Of a stretch of 64,000 nucleotides of DNA, positions 36,390 to 45,918 are shown piece by piece. A program made the position numbers and the translations under genes. The notes beneath the pieces are model-generated. The model did no database searches, had not been told where the DNA came from, and was given only the letters and a program-made list of their open reading frames with translations. The DNA is from Prochlorococcus marinus (lineage in GTDB: Bacteria; Cyanobacteriota; Cyanobacteriia; PCC-6307; Cyanobiaceae): positions 124,001-188,000 of the forward strand of contig NZ_CVSX01000040.1 of NCBI RefSeq assembly GCF_001180305.1. Direction: 5' to 3'. Numbering within the stretch: the stretch's first letter is position 1; each line of letters starts with the position of its first letter.

Positions 36390-36920
36390 TCAATAAAAAA
36401 GAATAAAATCAAATTCTTTTTTATTATCGTCGATAATAAATTCGGATTCAAGACCTTTGACGAAAAACCTGTTTAATCTTTCTTGTTTTTCAATCCATTT
36501 TTCTAGAGGGACAGCGTTTAATTCGAAACGCATTCTGAGACCATTTTTTTCTTCCTTTGTAATTTCTTCTATTTCTTTTAGTTGAGGGGGATTATCTTCG
36601 TCCCATAAATTTAAAGATTCTAATGAAGATTCAAGATGAGCTTTTATCCCATACCTCCATCTTGTAACATCTTTAACTAGTGCTGTTAATTCTTTTGGTC
36701 TATTAAATTTATTTGTCGCAAAACTTGTCTTGTCAAACAACTCTACAGGAGGTATTTCGGAAGTCTTTAAACCTAATCCAATTAGAAAAATAGGTACTCC
36801 ATAAAAAAAAGTAGGTACACTTAAATTTACTGAATCTGTAAAATAAGCAGTCATTCCAATAAAAGCTAATATACCCCCAGTGGTTACGATTAAGTTTCCA
36901 GGCGATAAGTATTTCTTCAT
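36390..36920 (-). CDS. DUF2854 membrane protein
   Basis: 176 aa. Two N-terminal hydrophobic helices (LIVTTGGILAFIGMTAYF and VPTFFYGVPIFLIGLGLK) followed by a soluble, charged domain. Matches the DUF2854 family found in cyanobacteria and plant plastids, of unknown function. No other domain seen. Divergent from the small gene at 36963 (42 bases apart). Confidence 0.8.
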   Translation of the reverse strand: MKKYLSPGNLIVTTGGILAFIGMTAYFTDSVNLSVPTFFYGVPIFLIGLGLKTSEIPPVELFDKTSFATNKFNRPKELTALVKDVTRWRYGIKAHLESSLESLNLWDEDNPPQLKEIEEITKEEKNGLRMRFELNAVPLEKWIEKQERLNRFFVKGLESEFIIDDNKKEFDFILFY

Positions 36921-36962
36921 TTTGATTTAGTAGAATGTGTTTTAAAAGTGTTAACAAGTATC

Positions 36963-37145
36963 ATGCAAGATCCTAATACTGCAAATCAAGGAGATTTAAT
37001 TTTTAAACTTGATCAAGATAGGGCATGGCTATTAGAAAATCTTGATAAGGGTAAATGGCCAGAAATCAGAAGCGAACTTGCTGCGCTTGAAAGAAAAATA
37101 AGCAAATTAATTATAAGTGTTCAAGAAAATAATGTTGATATTTGA
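36963..37145 (+). CDS. Small conserved hypothetical protein
   Basis: 60 aa from the ATG at 36963 (an in-frame GTG at 36948 would add five residues). Hydrophilic and helical: DLIFKLDQDRAWLLENLDKG, ending in a possible coiled coil (ELAALERKISKLI). No family recognised. Its stop is 1 base from the ssb stop on the opposite strand. Confidence 0.65.
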   Translation: MQDPNTANQGDLIFKLDQDRAWLLENLDKGKWPEIRSELAALERKISKLIISVQENNVDI

Positions 37146-37146
37146 T

Positions 37147-37572
37147 TTAAAAAGGTATCTCGTCAACTTCGGGAACTAAAGGTGAACTATCCCAACTAGA
37201 TTTTTGGGTGCCTTCTTTATTTTCGAATGACTCATTATTTTCTTTTTGATCAGGCTTGATAACATCAACTGGCGATATTTGATGAATCTTTGAAGCTGTT
37301 AGTTCTGGTTGCTTTTCTTTTGTTCCGTCTTTTCTAGTGACAGAATTCATCTTTAGACGTCCTTCAACAACAATATTTTGCCCCTCCTTAAGTTCATCTA
37401 CCATTTCTTGGGCAATATTCCCCCATCCTATGATCTTGAGATCCCTAGTTGGATCTTCACTACGTAATCCTTTAAAATTAACAATCATTTCTGCAATTTT
37501 AGTTTGGTTTTCTTTGGTATACCTCATTTGGGGAGCGCTATTAATTACCGCCTGAATTAAACAATGATTCAT
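37147..37572 (-). CDS. ssb: Single-stranded DNA-binding protein
   Basis: 141 aa. OB-fold region includes MRYTKENQTKIAEMIVNF, LKIIGWGNIAQEMVDEL and VVEGRLKMNSV. The flexible acidic C-terminus ends PEVDEIPF, matching the SSB tip (D-D-I-P-F type) that recruits repair and replication proteins. The start is MNHCLIQAVINS, which is the typical cyanobacterial form. Just upstream (28 bases) of the divergent cobK. Confidence 0.9.
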   Translation of the reverse strand: MNHCLIQAVINSAPQMRYTKENQTKIAEMIVNFKGLRSEDPTRDLKIIGWGNIAQEMVDELKEGQNIVVEGRLKMNSVTRKDGTKEKQPELTASKIHQISPVDVIKPDQKENNESFENKEGTQKSSWDSSPLVPEVDEIPF

Positions 37573-37600
37573 TACTTACTATTTAATTAAAGACATACTG

Positions 37601-38407
37601 ATGCAGAATCAAGAAAAATGCCACGAAAATGTTTGGATCCTATCAGGAACTTCTGATGGACCTGTAATAGCTAATAGGCTTCTTGAACTTAATTATTCAG
37701 TTTTTGCAAGTGTTTTAACTTATAAAGCAGGCCAATCTTATATTGAAAATCCAAAGTTACATATCATTACGGGTAAATTAAATAACAAAGATGAAATAAT
37801 TAATTTCATAAAAAAAAATAAAATCAAATGCGTTGTCGATGCTACTCATCCTTTTGCCGTGATAATTTCTAAAAATCTTAAAAATGCATGTAAAGAGATC
37901 AATACACCTCTCTTACTATTTGAAAGAAAATCTTTAATAAATAACACCAATAATTTTTTTTATATTGATGATTTAAAGGATATAAATAATGTTGATCTAG
38001 AAAATAAGAATATTCTTCTGGCGATAGGATCAAGATTCCTTAACGATACAGCTAATTATTATATGAATTGTAAAGCAAATGTATTTACAAGGGTACTTCC
38101 AACTTATGAGGGTATAACAAAAGCTTTTGGATCATGTATTAAAAATTCAAATATAGCGATACTCGAACCAAGTAAAAATAATGGAAGGATTTTAGAAAAA
38201 AAACTTTGTGATTTTTGGAAGATAGATTATGTTCTATGCAGAGAATCTGGAAGTTATTCTCAGAAAAACTGGGAGATTATAGTTTCTAAAAGTAAAATGA
38301 AGTTATTTTTGGTTAAAAGGCCGAAAGTTAAAAATGATTATTCTTACTCTTTTAATCAGTATCACAATTTGATAAATCACATAATTAAAACAAATATTGA
38401 TGTTTAA
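37601..38407 (+). CDS. cobK: Precorrin-6A reductase
   Basis: NAD(P)H-dependent reductase of the corrin ring pathway (CobK/CbiJ). 268 aa; VWILSGTSDGPVIANRLLEL at the N-terminus and VVDATHPFAVIISKNL are the family signatures; the C-terminal EPSKNNGRILEKKL and RESGSYSQKNWE are weaker but placed as expected. Only 6 bases to cutA downstream, so likely a two-gene unit. cobM and cobO are elsewhere in the window, so B12 genes are dispersed. Confidence 0.88.
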   Translation: MQNQEKCHENVWILSGTSDGPVIANRLLELNYSVFASVLTYKAGQSYIENPKLHIITGKLNNKDEIINFIKKNKIKCVVDATHPFAVIISKNLKNACKEINTPLLLFERKSLINNTNNFFYIDDLKDINNVDLENKNILLAIGSRFLNDTANYYMNCKANVFTRVLPTYEGITKAFGSCIKNSNIAILEPSKNNGRILEKKLCDFWKIDYVLCRESGSYSQKNWEIIVSKSKMKLFLVKRPKVKNDYSYSFNQYHNLINHIIKTNIDV

Positions 38408-38413
38408 TTCATT

Positions 38414-38719
38414 ATGGAAGTATTAGTTATGGTCACAACTGAATCAAGTAGAAAAACTGCTTTGCGAATGGCTAAATTACTTATACAAAATAAACTTGCA
38501 GCTTGTGTTTCTATAAAGCAAATTTTTTCAGTATATGAGTGGGATGATTGCATTGAAGAAACTAAAGAGTTTGAAATTACAATAAAAAGTAAACCAGAAT
38601 TTAAAGATTATTTGATTCAGTTCTTAAATGAAATTTCTACATATGATGTCCCACAAATTATTTACAAAAAATACTATTCTGAGATGAAATATTTTGATTG
38701 GATCGACAAGTCTATTTGA
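38414..38719 (+). CDS. cutA: CutA1 divalent-cation tolerance protein
   Basis: 101 aa trimeric ferredoxin-like fold protein. Marks: LVMVTTESSRKTALRMAKLL, LAACVSIKQIFSVYEWDD and the TYDVPQIIY segment. Linked to copper and other divalent metal tolerance in bacteria, though the mechanism is not known. Converges directly with the PfkB gene (stops adjacent). Confidence 0.92.
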   Translation: MEVLVMVTTESSRKTALRMAKLLIQNKLAACVSIKQIFSVYEWDDCIEETKEFEITIKSKPEFKDYLIQFLNEISTYDVPQIIYKKYYSEMKYFDWIDKSI

Positions 38720-39730
38720 TTAAAATTCTTTTATTAACTCTTTAAAGTCTATATTGGATCTTGATCCTAATTGTGTAATTATTTGTCCAGCACAAATTGA
38801 ACCTATCTCTCCACATTTTTTTAGGGAATAATTTTTTATTAATCCATGAATAAATCCTCCTGCATAAATATCTCCAGCTCCTGTTGTATCAATAATCTTC
38901 CCTTTCGTAATTGACTTAATTACTTCGACAACATTTTTGTTAATTATGAGAGAACCATCACTACCTAAAGTTACTACGACTAATTCACATAAGGAAGATA
39001 GATCTTTTTTGCAATTTTCTAATTTATCCTTTCTAAATAGACTTAACACCTCGGATTCATTGCAAAAAACTATATCTACATAATTATCAATTAATTCCAA
39101 AAAACTTTCTCGGTGTCTATCCACACAAAATGAATCAGACAATGACAGAATTATTTTTGTATTTGATTTTTTTGCAATTTGAGCGGCCTTAAGAAAAGCA
39201 TTTTTAGCTAATTCGCTGTCCCATAAATACCCTTCTAAATACAAGTATTTACTTTCCTTGAGTACACTAAAATCTAAGTCTTTTGGTTCAAACTCTATAG
39301 ATGCTCCTAAGTAAGTGCACATAGTTCTTTGTGCGTCAGGTGTAATCAAAATGATTGAATGAGCTGTTGAAGCACCCTCAATAGTTGGCCGAGTATTAAA
39401 TATAGTTTTACTTTTTTTTATATCTTCAGAAAAGAAATTTCCAAATTGATCATTTTTCACCCTTCCAATAAACTGCACATGATTACCTAATTCTGCCAAA
39501 CAAACAACGGTATTTGCTGAGGAACCCCCTGATATTTGTTTGATCACTTTGCAATTTTCCAACAATCTCTGAGATTCATCAGAATTAATGAGATTCATTG
39601 ATCCTTTATCTAGATTATTTATTTCAAGAAACTCATCTTCAATATTCACAATAATATCTACTATTGCATTGCCAAGACCAATGAGATCAAACTTTTTATT
39701 ATGTTCAAAATGTCTAAAGGATCCCTTCAT
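38720..39730 (-). CDS. PfkB-family carbohydrate/nucleoside kinase
   Basis: 336 aa ribokinase-like kinase. GLGNAIVDIIV at the start, SGGSSANTVVCLAELG (substrate-binding GG motif) and IDTTGAGDIYAGGFIHGL (catalytic Asp and anion hole) are clear. The N-terminal pattern resembles adenosine-kinase-like members more than fructokinases, so nucleoside or sugar could be the substrate. 15 bases downstream of purA on the same strand, which mildly favours a purine nucleoside substrate (inference). Confidence 0.88.
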   Translation of the reverse strand: MKGSFRHFEHNKKFDLIGLGNAIVDIIVNIEDEFLEINNLDKGSMNLINSDESQRLLENCKVIKQISGGSSANTVVCLAELGNHVQFIGRVKNDQFGNFFSEDIKKSKTIFNTRPTIEGASTAHSIILITPDAQRTMCTYLGASIEFEPKDLDFSVLKESKYLYLEGYLWDSELAKNAFLKAAQIAKKSNTKIILSLSDSFCVDRHRESFLELIDNYVDIVFCNESEVLSLFRKDKLENCKKDLSSLCELVVVTLGSDGSLIINKNVVEVIKSITKGKIIDTTGAGDIYAGGFIHGLIKNYSLKKCGEIGSICAGQIITQLGSRSNIDFKELIKEF

Positions 39731-39745
39731 TAATTTGAAACCAAA

Positions 39746-41128
<1,383 letters not shown>

Positions 41129-41137
41129 TGAATTGTA

Positions 41138-41575
41138 TCAACTTTCTCTAAGAACCATTTTTTCAGCAAGAGAAAATTCTTTGGTTAATCTCTCTTTAAG
41201 CTTATCTGGTAAAGGTCTAGTTGCAAAGTTTTTGTAATGGCCTGCCATAGCATTTAATGCTGTTTGCATGGTGGTAAATGATTGAGTTTTGTTAACCATA
41301 CCTCTATTTCTATATCTTGAAATATAGTCAGTTATGAGGGTAAGAGCTTCACTTCTTACATCATCTTTATTTGGAGAATCTTTTGGAGTATCGACAGCTG
41401 TTTGTAATGTTTTAAGAACTGAAATTGTATCTTTTGCGTAGTCTCCTGTCATTGAGGTTTTTACAGCTATAGAAGGTGAACTAAATAATGTAAAACTAAC
41501 AATTAAAGAAAGCGCAAAAGATATAGCTTTGGTAAGTTTTTTAAAATTTAATTCTGATGTCCATTGCAATAACAT
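41138..41575 (-). CDS. psb27: Photosystem II assembly protein Psb27
   Basis: Lumenal factor that binds CP43 during PSII assembly and repair. 145 aa; a signal sequence (FALSLIVSFTLFSSPSIA) precedes a four-helix domain: MTGDYAKDTISVLKTLQTAV, ITDYISRYRNRGMV, FTTMQTALNAMAGHY, ARPLPDKLKERL-like. In Synechocystis the precursor has a lipobox Cys; here no Cys is present around the cleavage site, so the protein should be free in the lumen or tethered by an uncleaved helix. Confidence 0.94.
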   Translation of the reverse strand: MLLQWTSELNFKKLTKAISFALSLIVSFTLFSSPSIAVKTSMTGDYAKDTISVLKTLQTAVDTPKDSPNKDDVRSEALTLITDYISRYRNRGMVNKTQSFTTMQTALNAMAGHYKNFATRPLPDKLKERLTKEFSLAEKMVLRES

Positions 41576-41599
41576 AAATTAGCTCCAAGAAATTTAACC

Positions 41600-43402
41600 T
41601 TAAGAATCTCTATTGTACATTATTTCTGATTCAGAAATAAATGTCTTCAACAATTTATCGGTACTAATTTTTAATTTAGTATTATTTTTTCTACATATAA
41701 GCTCTACTTCTTTGTTAACAGAATCTCTTCCAATAATTATCTGAAAGGGAATACCAATTAATTCAGCATCTTTAAATTTCACACCTGCTCTATCATCCCT
41801 ATCATCAAGTAAGACGTCGATTTTATTATTTAAAAAAACATTATATACTTGCTCAGTAAGGTCTTTTTGAATCGGATCTTTTAGGTTTGTTGGAATAACA
41901 ATAACTTCAAAAGGAGAAATTTGTATTGGCCAACAAATGCCTTTTTGATCATGATTCTGTTCAATTGCAGCTTGGGCTATTCTTGTTACGCCAATTCCAT
42001 AGCAACCCATCCATAAATTTTTTAATTGACCATCTTTATCAGAAAATTTAGCATTTAATTTTTCACTATATTTTTGACCTAGTTGGAAAATATGTCCAAT
42101 TTCTATACCTTTTTTTTCTTCGAGTTCCTCATCATTACCATTTTTTACTTTATCTCCTTTTTTAGCATTCCTTATATCATCGATTGTATAGTCTTTTGAA
42201 GAAAAAGAAAATTCCTGAAAAACCTTATGGAAATTAACTTTATTTGCTCCACTTATAAATTTTGAAAGATTACATGCAGAATGATCTACTATTCTAGTCC
42301 ATTTTTTATTCCAACCAGAATCGGCTTTAATGATTTCATTATCTAAGTCTGGCCCAATAAAACCTAGGGGAAAATTAACTAGGTTTTTTTCAATAATGTT
42401 TTTGTCTTCAATTTTCTGAAGCTTAAGTAGGTTGGAATTATGAAGATTATTTATTAAGTTAAAAAGCTTTACTTCATTAATATGTTGGTCGCCTCTTATG
42501 CAAGCAAGAATTGGAACCTCTGATTTACTTTCAAGCTTTGCTAGGAAAACTACAACCTTAACAATCTGACTAGGTTCAAAATTATTATTTTTACAAACTT
42601 CCTGGATAGTTTTTTGTTGAGGTGTTTCTAGTACTCCCGAAATACTATCTTTTAATGGTATGGGTTGAGAGGGTATTGAAACAGCTTTTTCTATATTTGC
42701 TGCATAAGAACCGCTTTCAGTAAACAAGATAGAATCTTCTCCAGCATCTGCTGTGACCATAAATTCCTTGGATGAGGCACCACCAATAGCTCCACTATCA
42801 GCTTCTACCCCTACTGTCTGAAGTCCACAAGATTTAAAAATATTGGAATAAGCATTGCCCACCTTTTCATAAAATGAAGCTAAATCGTTCCCTGAAGAAT
42901 GGAAAGAATAACCATCTTTCATAATAAATTCTCTACTTCTCATTAAGCCAAACCTTGGCCTTATTTCATCTCTAAATTTTGTCTGAATTTGGTAAAAACA
43001 TTGAGGTAACTGTTTATAGGAATTGATTATTTCTGATGCAATGCTTGTTATCACTTCTTCGTGAGTTGGGGCTAAACCAAATTCTTTCCCTTGTCTATCT
43101 TTGAGATTAAACATTATTCCTTCCCCAGCAGTATATCCTTCCCACCTTTCACTTTTTTTCCATAAATCCGCGGGATGAAGTTGCGGTAAGAGAAGTTTCG
43201 TGCAGCCAATACTATTAAGTTCCCTCTCGATTATTGTGGAAATTTTTTCAATTACTCTAAGCATTATTGGCATGTATGCGTAAATCCCGCTGTTAACTCT
43301 CCGAATGTAACCAGCTTTTAAAAGTAATTGATGTGAAATAATTTCAGCTTCAGAAGGTGTGTCACGAAGTGTCCCCAGAGGAAATGAGGTTGTCACGCGC
43401 AT
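41600..43402 (-). CDS. proS: Prolyl-tRNA synthetase (bacterial type)
   Basis: Class II synthetase, 600 aa including the INS editing domain between motifs 2 and 3. Signatures: YIRRVNSGIYAYMPIMLRV, LAPTHEEVITSIAS (motif region 1/2), FRDEIRPRFGLMRSREFIMKDGYSF, and WMGCYGIGVTRIAQAAIEQ (motif 3). The C-terminal anticodon-binding domain has EVIVIPTNLKD and LLDDRDDRAGVKFKDAELIG. 24 bases upstream of psb27 on the same strand. Confidence 0.97.
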   Translation of the reverse strand: MRVTTSFPLGTLRDTPSEAEIISHQLLLKAGYIRRVNSGIYAYMPIMLRVIEKISTIIERELNSIGCTKLLLPQLHPADLWKKSERWEGYTAGEGIMFNLKDRQGKEFGLAPTHEEVITSIASEIINSYKQLPQCFYQIQTKFRDEIRPRFGLMRSREFIMKDGYSFHSSGNDLASFYEKVGNAYSNIFKSCGLQTVGVEADSGAIGGASSKEFMVTADAGEDSILFTESGSYAANIEKAVSIPSQPIPLKDSISGVLETPQQKTIQEVCKNNNFEPSQIVKVVVFLAKLESKSEVPILACIRGDQHINEVKLFNLINNLHNSNLLKLQKIEDKNIIEKNLVNFPLGFIGPDLDNEIIKADSGWNKKWTRIVDHSACNLSKFISGANKVNFHKVFQEFSFSSKDYTIDDIRNAKKGDKVKNGNDEELEEKKGIEIGHIFQLGQKYSEKLNAKFSDKDGQLKNLWMGCYGIGVTRIAQAAIEQNHDQKGICWPIQISPFEVIVIPTNLKDPIQKDLTEQVYNVFLNNKIDVLLDDRDDRAGVKFKDAELIGIPFQIIIGRDSVNKEVELICRKNNTKLKISTDKLLKTFISESEIMYNRDS

Positions 43403-43465
43403 ACAAATAAATACTTAATAATAATTAATTTTATCAATTAAGCTAAAAAAAAAATTTAAAGTGTC

Positions 43466-43478
43466 TTGAGTCCCTCAA
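43466..43478 (+). other. Short hairpin in the proS/HTH-gene intergenic region
   Basis: TTGAG-tcc-CTCAA perfect 5-bp hairpin within a more GC-rich patch (acgcggctagtctag) of an otherwise AT-rich spacer. The preceding bases taaagtgtcttg also occur upstream of priA (31933-31944). Possibly a leader element; no further support. Confidence 0.2.
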
Positions 43479-43576
43479 CGCGGCTAGTCTAGAAGTATTC
43501 TTTCTGCTAACTTCTTCAGTAATAAAGTTCAAACTCTTTTAAAAAGTTCATTATTTCTAATCATTTTCTTAAGTTC

Positions 43577-43927
43577 ATGGTAAATATAGATTCCAATATT
43601 TCTAGCGAAGAGGAATTAGTGGGTATTGATGAAGTACAAAAATTCCTAAACAGATCAAGAGCTTCTGTTTATAGGTATACAAATACTGATATTAGAAATC
43701 TAAACCCTAGCTTTAATCCAAGAAAATTAAATCCTGAATTTAGGACTGATCAAAAAGATCCTTTAATGTTTCATCCAAATGAAGTAGCAAGATTTGCAAA
43801 AGATATCTTAAGAATTAAGGAGGTTACGGTAGAAGTATTTAATACACCTTCATCAGCGGCACAAAATATTATGGTACAAATATTAGAGGAACTAAAATCC
43901 ATAAGGTTGTTACTAGAAAAAGAATAA
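43577..43927 (+). CDS. Predicted DNA-binding (MerR/AlpA-like HTH) protein
   Basis: 116 aa. Residues about 14-35 (VGIDEVQKFLNRSRASVYRY) look like the winged-helix HTH used by excisionase/AlpA and MerR-like proteins. The rest is hydrophilic, with a C-terminal helix (MVQILEELKSIRLLLEKE) that may dimerise. No phage genes nearby. I give the HTH as an inference from pattern. The upstream 174-base region (43403-43576) holds a small hairpin. Confidence 0.6.
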   Translation: MVNIDSNISSEEELVGIDEVQKFLNRSRASVYRYTNTDIRNLNPSFNPRKLNPEFRTDQKDPLMFHPNEVARFAKDILRIKEVTVEVFNTPSSAAQNIMVQILEELKSIRLLLEKE

Positions 43928-44022
43928 TTAAAAATTACTAATTAATGTTTTGATTTATTGACATTGAGAATGTAGGATAATGTTGTTCAATTATCTCCTT
44001 TAAATCTACCAATTAAGAGTTC

Positions 44023-44277
44023 TTGAGTTACACGAAATCAAAACACTTTCTAGCAAGTAAATTAAGCGAAGGATCTTCTCTTGGTTCCACTTCAAGTGAT
44101 TTTGAAAAAGACGATGATGACCACTTAAGTATAAGGAGTTTATCAATAACGTCTTTAGGTATTATTTTTGCTTTTCTGACATTTTTGTTGCCCTCAATAA
44201 GTATTTTAATTGGAAGACCTTATTATCAAGACAAAGAGGTAATTTCTATTCAAGATTTTAAAAAAGATGGATCTTAG
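44023..44277 (+). CDS. Small single-helix membrane protein
   Basis: 84 aa. Polar, Ser/Asp-rich N-terminal half (SSLGSTSSDFEKDDDDH) and one hydrophobic helix (about 47-67, ITSLGIIFAFLTFLLPSISIL) then GRPYYQDKEV. Start is TTG at 44023 since no ATG lies in the 84-codon frame. Its end overlaps the following pyrophosphatase-like gene by 11 bases, so translation is probably coupled. No family recognised. Confidence 0.7.
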   Translation: MSYTKSKHFLASKLSEGSSLGSTSSDFEKDDDDHLSIRSLSITSLGIIFAFLTFLLPSISILIGRPYYQDKEVISIQDFKKDGS

Positions 44278-44821
44278 TTCAATACCTCCATCTCCAATGA
44301 AGGGCATAGTAAATATTGTTGTAGAAATACCTGCAGGAAGTAGGAATAAATATGAATATTGTTCTGAGGCAGGAATAATGGCACTAGATAGAGTCTTACA
44401 TTCTTCAGTGCAGTACCCTTTTGATTATGGTTTCATCCCAAATACCCTTGCAGAAGATGGCGCTCCTCTTGATGCAATGGTGATAATGGATGAGCCTACT
44501 TTCGCTGGATGTCTTATAAAAGCAAGACCTATTGGAGTATTGGACATGCATGATTGTGGTGCATATGATGGAAAACTTTTATGTGTTCCTAACGCTAATC
44601 CTAGGCAGTCAAATATAGTAAGTATTAATCAAATTGCTCCTAATCAACTCGAGGATGTTGCAGAGTTTTTTAGAACTAGTAAAGGACTTGATGGTAGAAC
44701 AGTTCAAATTGATGGTTGGAGAGATTTTGATGTAGTTGAAAATCTATTAAAAAATTGCACACCACTCAAAAAGAAGAATTTTAAGTTGCTTAAGAAATCA
44801 ACTATTAGTAGGGTAAATTGA
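44267..44821 (+). CDS. Second inorganic-pyrophosphatase homologue with altered active site
   Basis: 184 aa, aligned along its length with cyanobacterial/actinobacterial family I PPases: NIVVEIPAGSRNKYEY, MALDRVLHSSVQYPFDYGFIPN, DEPTFAGCLIKARPIGVL, KLLCVPNANPRQ. But the Asp-rich motif reads EDGAPLDA where family members have DGDPLD (Ala66 at the E. coli Asp67 position), and the Tyr-Lys pair reads SK (Ser138 for Tyr141). Other ligands (Lys, Glu, Arg, three further Asp, Lys) remain. Activity is likely reduced or lost. It is the closer match to Synechocystis PPase, whereas the canonical motif is in the copy at 28939. Confidence 0.88.
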   Translation: MDLSSIPPSPMKGIVNIVVEIPAGSRNKYEYCSEAGIMALDRVLHSSVQYPFDYGFIPNTLAEDGAPLDAMVIMDEPTFAGCLIKARPIGVLDMHDCGAYDGKLLCVPNANPRQSNIVSINQIAPNQLEDVAEFFRTSKGLDGRTVQIDGWRDFDVVENLLKNCTPLKKKNFKLLKKSTISRVN

Positions 44822-45174
44822 AAAAAATAATTTTTTATAGTTATTTAAAATGTTCTACTTGCCGAAAAGCCTTAAAGTGGCTTGATCAAAAAAATCTCGA
44901 ATATAAATTAATTGATATCGTAAAGGAACCACCAGTATTAAATCATTTAAATCTAGCTTTAGAACAATACTCTTTAGAAAAAAAAAGAATTTTCAATACG
45001 AGAGGAAAAGCATTTAAATCGATAAATCTTGATATTTACTCTTTGTCAAGAGAGGAAATTATTAAACTTCTTTTGAGTGATGGCAAATTAATAAAAAGAC
45101 CATTTTTGGTTTATGAAGAAAAAAAAGTAATATTAGGATTTAACGAAATTGAATATGCCAAACAATTTATGTAG
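44818..45174 (+). CDS. ArsC/Spx-like thioredoxin-fold protein
   Basis: 118 aa. CSTCRKALKWLD holds a redox CxxC (Cys12, Cys15) next to a thioredoxin-like start, and DGKLIKRPFLVYEEKKVILGF matches the C-terminal ArsC/Spx segment. The family includes arsenate reductases and Spx regulators; YffB-like members are also CxxC proteins. Precise role not set by sequence. Starts with TTG that overlaps the PPase stop (TTGA). Confidence 0.83.
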   Translation: MKKIIFYSYLKCSTCRKALKWLDQKNLEYKLIDIVKEPPVLNHLNLALEQYSLEKKRIFNTRGKAFKSINLDIYSLSREEIIKLLLSDGKLIKRPFLVYEEKKVILGFNEIEYAKQFM

Positions 45175-45203
45175 TGTTAAAAAATCAAGTCTTTAAATAA
45201 TTT

Positions 45204-45863
45204 ATGAATGCTTCTACTAAAAGTTTTTTAAAAGAATGGGGTTTACTAATTCTATTAACTTTTTTTGTTTCTTCTTGTAGATCTTTTTTCGCAGAACCTC
45301 GTTATATCCCCTCTGGTTCAATGCTCCCAGAATTACAAATAAATGATAGGTTAATTATTGAAAAGTTATCTCTTAGGAACTCTTTACCAAAAAGAGGAGA
45401 TATTGTAGTTTTTAAATCTCCATACTCATTTGATAAAAAATTAATTTTATCTAGATCTAAGGCTTTACCAAGCAAAAGATATTGTTTTTTTATGAGTTTC
45501 CCTCCAATGTCTTTTATACCCGGTTTTAGGGATCAAGCTTGCGATGCATATATTAAAAGAGTAGTTGCACTTCCTGGGGAAATTGTAAGTGTAAATTCTA
45601 AAGGCGAAGTAATAATAAACAATAAATTAATCTCTGAACCTTATGTCTCTAATAAGTGCTCATTATCCCTCTTTCATGAATGTGGTAAATTTCAAAATAT
45701 AAAAGTTCCTAAAGATCATTTTTTGGTTTTAGGTGATAATAGGGCGAATAGCTGGGATGGAAGATATTGGCCTGGAAGTAAATTTCTTCATAAAAACGAG
45801 ATAATTGGAAAAGCTTATTTAAGATTCTGGCCTCTTAGCAAAGTAGGCTTTTTCAATAAATAA
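45204..45863 (+). CDS. lepB: Signal peptidase I
   Basis: Removes signal peptides at the membrane. 219 aa. One N-terminal helix (LLILLTFFVSSCRSFFAEP), then IPSGSMLPELQ with the catalytic Ser, YIKRVVALPGE with the catalytic Lys, and LGDNRANSWDGRYWPG, the box E region. The periplasmic domain carries a Cys-containing insertion (KRYCFFMSF ... RDQACDAY) of about 25 residues. Terminator overlaps its stop. Confidence 0.94.
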   Translation: MNASTKSFLKEWGLLILLTFFVSSCRSFFAEPRYIPSGSMLPELQINDRLIIEKLSLRNSLPKRGDIVVFKSPYSFDKKLILSRSKALPSKRYCFFMSFPPMSFIPGFRDQACDAYIKRVVALPGEIVSVNSKGEVIINNKLISEPYVSNKCSLSLFHECGKFQNIKVPKDHFLVLGDNRANSWDGRYWPGSKFLHKNEIIGKAYLRFWPLSKVGFFNK

Positions 45864-45873
45864 AGCCTTTTTT
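45845..45873 (+). terminator. Rho-independent terminator of lepB
   Basis: AGGCTTT (45845-45851) pairs perfectly with AAAGCCT (45862-45868), loop of 10 bases, followed by six T. The hairpin overlaps the lepB stop codon TAA (45861-45863). Best-formed intrinsic terminator seen in the window. Confidence 0.65.
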
Positions 45874-45918
45874 CTTAATCTGACTTCATTAAAATAAATT
45901 AATAAAAAGGGTTTTAAT

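Noticed and set aside
37573..37600. Cobalamin riboswitch before cobK
   Set aside because: The ssb-cobK gap is only 28 bases, far too short for the aptamer; no B12 box seen before cobM or cobO either.
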